Origin: JAMCRM01 sp041685075
GTDB lineage: Bacteria; Acidobacteriota; Terriglobia; Bryobacterales; Bryobacteraceae
Length of the DNA stretch: 9,274 nucleotides
Direction of reading: 5' to 3'
NCBI GenBank assembly: GCA_041685075.1
Contig: JAWLGN010000216.1
Location: 1-9,274 of the forward strand
Position numbers and translations under genes: made by a program. Below are positions 6,940-9,274 of the stretch, piece by piece. The first letter of the stretch is position 1, and the number at the start of each line of letters is the position of its first letter. The notes below the pieces were generated by a model that was not told where the DNA came from, ran no database searches, and was given only the letters and a program-made list of their open reading frames with translations.

Positions 6940-6969
6940 TTGCGCCGCATTCCGGGTTGCATCTAGAAT
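6940..6969 (+). promoter_or_regulatory. Candidate promoter of the amidohydrolase gene
   Basis: TTGCGC (6940-6945), an 18-nt spacer and TAGAAT (6964-6969). This is the best -35/-10 pair in the window. The -10 ends 11 nt before ATG 6981, leaving a leader of only a few bases. Confidence 0.45.
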
Positions 6970-6980
6970 CGGGAGATCGC

Positions 6981-8648
6981 ATGAGAGTGGCTATGTTTCT
7001 GTTTGCCGCGGGCTGGGCGGCGGCGCAGCCGGCCGCCGACCTGGTTTTGCTGAATGCCAGGGTGTGGACCGTGAATCCGGCGCAGCCGGCCGCCCGGGCG
7101 GTGGCGGTGATGGGGGAGCGGATTCGGGCGGTGGGGAGCACGGAAGAGGTGCGGCGCTGGGTGGGACCGAAGACCGAGGTGCTGGACCTGGGCGGCCGGC
7201 TGGTGCTGCCGGGGTTTAACGACGCGCACGTCCATTTTTATACGGGCGGGCGGAACCTGGCCTCGGTGCAGCTTCGGGATGCGCGGTCGCGGGAGGAGTT
7301 TCGGGAGCGGCTGCGGGCGTTCGCGGCGCGGCAGCCCCGGGGGCGGTGGATCCTGGGGGGCGACTGGGACCACGAGAACTGGCGACCCGCGGCGCTTCCG
7401 GAGCGGGGGTGGATCGACGATGTGACGCCGGAGCACCCGGTTTTCGTGAACCGGCTGGACGGCCACATGGCGCTGGCGAACTCGCTGGCGCTGCGGCTGG
7501 CGGGGATTACGCGGGAGACGCCGGATCCGCCGGGCGGGGCCATCGTGCGGGATGAGCGGGGAGAACCCACGGGGGTGCTGAAGGATGCCGCCATGGCGCG
7601 GGTGGCGCGGGTGATCCCGCCGCCGGACGAGCGGGAGCTGACGGAGGCGATCCGGGCGGCCCTGCGGCACGCGGCGGAGAACGGGGTGACGAGCGTGCAG
7701 GATATGTCGGCCTCGCCGGAAATTCTGGGGGTGTACCAGGAGCTGCGGCGGCGGGGAGAGCTGACGGTGCGGATCTACGCGGTGCAGCCGCTGGCCGCGT
7801 GGGAGCGGCTGGCGCGGGTGGGGGTGCGGGCCGGTTTCGGAGATGCGCGACTGAAAATCGGCGGATTGAAGGCTTTTGCGGACGGCTCCCTGGGTTCGAC
7901 CACGGCGCTGTTTTTCGCGCCCTACGCCGACGCGCCGGAGACCGCGGGGCTGGCTGCCGATGACATGATTCCGGAGGAAAAGCTGCGAAAACGCGTCGCG
8001 GGGGCGGACCGCGCCGGGCTGCAGGTGATGGTCCATGCCATAGGGGACCGGGCCAACCAGACGGTGCTGCGGCTCTTCGAAGCGGTGGCGAAGGAGAACG
8101 GGGCTCGCGACCGGCGCTTCCGGATCGAGCATGCGCAACACCTGCGGGCCGAGGAGATTCCGCTGTTCGGGAAGCTGGGGGTGGTCGCTTCCATGCAGCC
8201 GTACCACGCAATAGACGACGGGCGTTGGGCGGAGGACCGCATCGGGGCGGAGCGGGCGCGGGGGAGCTATGCCTTTCGCTCGCTGCTGGATAGCGGGGCA
8301 GTGCTGGCCTTCGGGTCGGACTGGTACGTGGCGCCTCTCGAACCGCTGATGGGGATTTATGCCGCGGTGACGCGCGCCACGCTGGACGGCAAGCGCCCGG
8401 AGGGCTGGATTCCGGAGCAGAAGATCGGGGTGGGGGAAGCCATCCGGGCGTTCACCATGGGTTCGGCCTATGCCAGCTTCGAGGAAGACGAAAAGGGATC
8501 GATCGAGCCGGGCAAGCTGGCGGACATGGTGGTGCTGAGCGACGACATCCTGAGTATCGCGCCGGAGGCGATTGCGAAGGCGCGGGTGGAGATCACGATT
8601 TTTAACGGGAAAGTGATCTACAGGCGACCTTCGGCAACCGCTCCTTGA
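6981..8648 (+). CDS. Exported metal-dependent amidohydrolase, YtcJ type
   Basis: 555 aa from ATG 6981. Residues 1-15 (MRVAMFLFAAGWAAA) form a Sec signal peptide with likely cleavage after Ala-Ala-Ala, so the enzyme acts outside the cytoplasm. The amidohydrolase superfamily beta-sandwich half (ADLVLLNARVWTVNP, then AVAVMGERIRAVG) leads into the TIM barrel. Metal-site motifs are in order: FNDAHVHF (His83, His85), GGLKAFADGSLGSTTA (Lys297, the likely bridging carboxylated lysine), VMVHAIGDRAN (His352), RIEHAQ (His384) and FGSDWYVAPLEP (Asp447). The C-terminal KGSIEPGKLADMVVLSDDIL returns to the beta-sandwich. Length and order match the Amidohydro_3 family. The substrate is unknown; hydrolysis of an amide or related bond is expected from the family. 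GGGAG lies 5 nt upstream of 6981. A TTG at 6957 in frame would spoil the signal peptide. No clear terminator follows. Confidence 0.93.
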   Translation: MRVAMFLFAAGWAAAQPAADLVLLNARVWTVNPAQPAARAVAVMGERIRAVGSTEEVRRWVGPKTEVLDLGGRLVLPGFNDAHVHFYTGGRNLASVQLRDARSREEFRERLRAFAARQPRGRWILGGDWDHENWRPAALPERGWIDDVTPEHPVFVNRLDGHMALANSLALRLAGITRETPDPPGGAIVRDERGEPTGVLKDAAMARVARVIPPPDERELTEAIRAALRHAAENGVTSVQDMSASPEILGVYQELRRRGELTVRIYAVQPLAAWERLARVGVRAGFGDARLKIGGLKAFADGSLGSTTALFFAPYADAPETAGLAADDMIPEEKLRKRVAGADRAGLQVMVHAIGDRANQTVLRLFEAVAKENGARDRRFRIEHAQHLRAEEIPLFGKLGVVASMQPYHAIDDGRWAEDRIGAERARGSYAFRSLLDSGAVLAFGSDWYVAPLEPLMGIYAAVTRATLDGKRPEGWIPEQKIGVGEAIRAFTMGSAYASFEEDEKGSIEPGKLADMVVLSDDILSIAPEAIAKARVEITIFNGKVIYRRPSATAP

Positions 8649-8771
8649 GGGATGCGCACTGCGCCGGGTGTGTTTTCATACCGTCCCCAGACCCAAGGGC
8701 AGCGGGCTAGCCTTGATCCTCATGGGGTCTCCTGGCTGGTTGCTGTCATGATACCCGACTCACTTATAGCC

Positions 8772-8794
8772 AACCCGCGAAGTTATGGCGGGTT
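8772..8794. repeat. Hairpin, 7-bp stem and 9-nt loop
   Basis: AACCCGC (8772-8778) pairs perfectly with GCGGGTT (8788-8794). The right arm is followed by only one more T, so it is a poor intrinsic terminator although it is the first strong hairpin after the amidohydrolase gene. It overlaps the first direct repeat. Confidence 0.45.
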
Positions 8795-8807
8795 TGCGGC
8801 TGTATGT
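8779..8807 (+). repeat. Imperfect direct repeat, copy A
   Basis: This 29-nt segment begins GAAGTTAT and ends GGCTGTATGT. It matches copy B, 72 bp downstream, at 24 of 29 positions. The flanks do not match, so it is not simply a 72-bp tandem unit. Confidence 0.75.
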
Positions 8808-8900
8808 TCGGCGAAGTCTCGGAGGCCGCAGGCGCGCGGCGCGGCGACACGAAGTTATTTCGGGATTATGGCTGTATGTCTCGTACTTTTCGCCGCACAT
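8804..8900. repeat. Inverted repeat pair flanking repeat copy B
   Basis: ATGTTCGGCGAA (8804-8815) and TTCGCCGCACAT (8889-8900) are reverse complements at 11 of 12 positions, 73 bp apart. Together with the direct repeats they could fold into a long stem or mark ends of a small element. Confidence 0.5.
8851..8879 (+). repeat. Imperfect direct repeat, copy B
   Basis: Second copy of the 29-nt segment. The mismatches to copy A are at repeat positions 9, 10, 15, 18 and 19. In the common frame they give RSYGGFAAVC and RSYFGIMAVC; the changes are not mainly synonymous, so there is no sign of protein-level selection. Confidence 0.75.
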
Positions 8901-8928
8901 GGGTAGCCCGCCTCCGGTCGAGCTTTAG

Positions 8929-9274
8929 CTCCGGCTCATACCTTCCACCTGGAATCGCATACGTGCAGGAGAGCGCGTCAGCGACTTTGCCGCTACTTCG
9001 AGCGGCCTGTATTTTCTCGTGAACCGCAGTGGGATGAACCAATCGGGTTCGAAGATCGTGCAGACGGATCTCCAGGAGACCATTTTGAACGTGGTGGCGG
9101 CGCCGGGCGGTCCGCATCACGCGATCGCCGCCGACGACTGGGGCAACCTGGCGGTTTATCAAAGCGACGACCATGGTCAGGCGTTGCTTCTGTTCAACAG
9201 CCGCGGGTTGCAGGTGGCGACTGTTACGCCTCCCGGACCGGTCCATTTCTTCGCCGTTCGACGGCAGGAGGTGG
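8929..9274 (+). CDS. 5'-truncated reading frame with beta-propeller-like blades, runs off the window
   Basis: The frame is open from just after a TAG at 8926 to the right edge. Coding character (third-position G/C, sensible protein) becomes convincing only from about 8974. Two successive blade-like units are visible: FAATSSGLYFLVNRSG followed by IVQTDLQETILNVVAAPGG, then AIAADDWGNLAVYQSDDHG followed by ALLLFNSRGLQVATVTPPG. Each is a strand pair with Gly/Asp turns, as in NHL/quinoprotein-like propellers. No start with a Shine-Dalgarno fits: GTG 9019 and ATG 9034 are in frame but lie inside the first blade. The simplest reading is a propeller gene whose 5' part has been lost or displaced by the repeat-bearing segment upstream, that is, a partial or pseudogene copy. 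The fold assignment is inference from pattern. Confidence 0.5.

Larger units (their letters stand above)
6780..6980. other. Divergent control region between the ATP-grasp and amidohydrolase genes
   Basis: About 200 bp. It contains an A/T-rich tract at 6851-6878 (runs of A then T in a G/C-rich setting), a perfect palindrome at 6916-6933, and candidate -10 elements at each end. Two divergently transcribed genes could share regulation here. No gene or RNA is recognised. Confidence 0.5.
8649..8928. other. Lower-G+C, repeat-bearing region with no convincing gene
   Basis: Between the amidohydrolase stop and the truncated frame at the right edge the sequence is visibly poorer in G+C than the genes. 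An open frame from ATG 8652 to 8906 (84 codons, 3 nt after the amidohydrolase stop) exists, but only about half its third positions are G/C, against a strong majority in real neighbours, so I do not call it a gene. The region holds two 29-nt direct repeats (8779, 8851), an inverted repeat pair (8804-8815 with 8889-8900), a hairpin (8772-8794) and a near-palindrome at 8914-8934. It may be a remnant of a mobile or repetitive element, or a structured RNA. Confidence 0.5.

Noticed and set aside
8694..8715. CAAGG...CCTTG inverted repeat as the amidohydrolase terminator
   Set aside because: 5-bp stem with a 12-nt loop and no T-run; too weak.
8652..8906. Possible 84-aa gene directly after the amidohydrolase
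   Set aside because: Only about half of third positions are G/C, no family is recognised, and the internal repeat differs by mostly non-synonymous changes. Treated as non-coding.
8649..8960. CRISPR array or complete insertion sequence
   Set aside because: Only two imperfect repeats with unequal flanks, no regular spacers, no transposase frame and no clear terminal repeats with target duplication.
8866..9246. Possible 126-aa minus-strand gene at the right end
   Set aside because: Arg/His/Val-rich translation typical of a shadow. The plus strand of the same stretch gives propeller-like protein with better codon use.

Overview
The window is about 70% G+C, with coding strands very rich in G/C at third codon positions. 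Gene content and protein style (a methyltransferase with a beta-sandwich tail, parallel beta-helix proteins, a secreted YtcJ-type amidohydrolase, beta-propeller fragments) suggest Acidobacteriota, probably the Bryobacterales/Solibacter group. That placement is inference from style, not from a marker gene.

Layout. Positions 1-3773 hold a tightly packed minus-strand unit read right to left: a SAM-dependent methyltransferase with beta-rich tail, an exported right-handed beta-helix protein (stop and start codons abut as TGAATG), then carA, the glutaminase subunit of carbamoyl-phosphate synthetase, on a TTG start and cut by the left window edge. A divergent intergenic region of about 300 bp follows. 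On the plus strand come a 103-aa protein of unknown function and a Wzt-like ABC protein whose nucleotide-binding domain lacks the whole stretch between Walker A and Walker B. It converges, with only 2 bp between stop codons, on a minus-strand gene for a circularly permuted ATP-grasp (glutathionylspermidine-synthase-like) protein. A 200-bp divergent control region with an AT-rich tract and a perfect palindrome separates this from a plus-strand exported amidohydrolase. The right end (8649 onward) is lower in G+C, carries imperfect direct and inverted repeats, and runs into a 5'-truncated reading frame resembling beta-propeller blades that leaves the window.

Function. carA belongs to arginine/pyrimidine synthesis. 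Its two operon partners have no evident link to that pathway, so the unit looks like co-transcription rather than a shared pathway. The mini-Wzt protein keeps its glycan-binding domain but no permease is nearby.

Two observations stand out. One is the internally deleted Wzt ATPase. The other is that each of the five apparent unit-leading genes has a TAnnnT/C -10-like hexamer ending only 5-11 nt before its start codon, four of them without a well-spaced Shine-Dalgarno, while both operon-internal genes have a GGAGG. That pattern suggests leaderless or near-leaderless transcripts. No tRNA, rRNA, CRISPR array, complete insertion sequence or convincing intrinsic terminator was seen.
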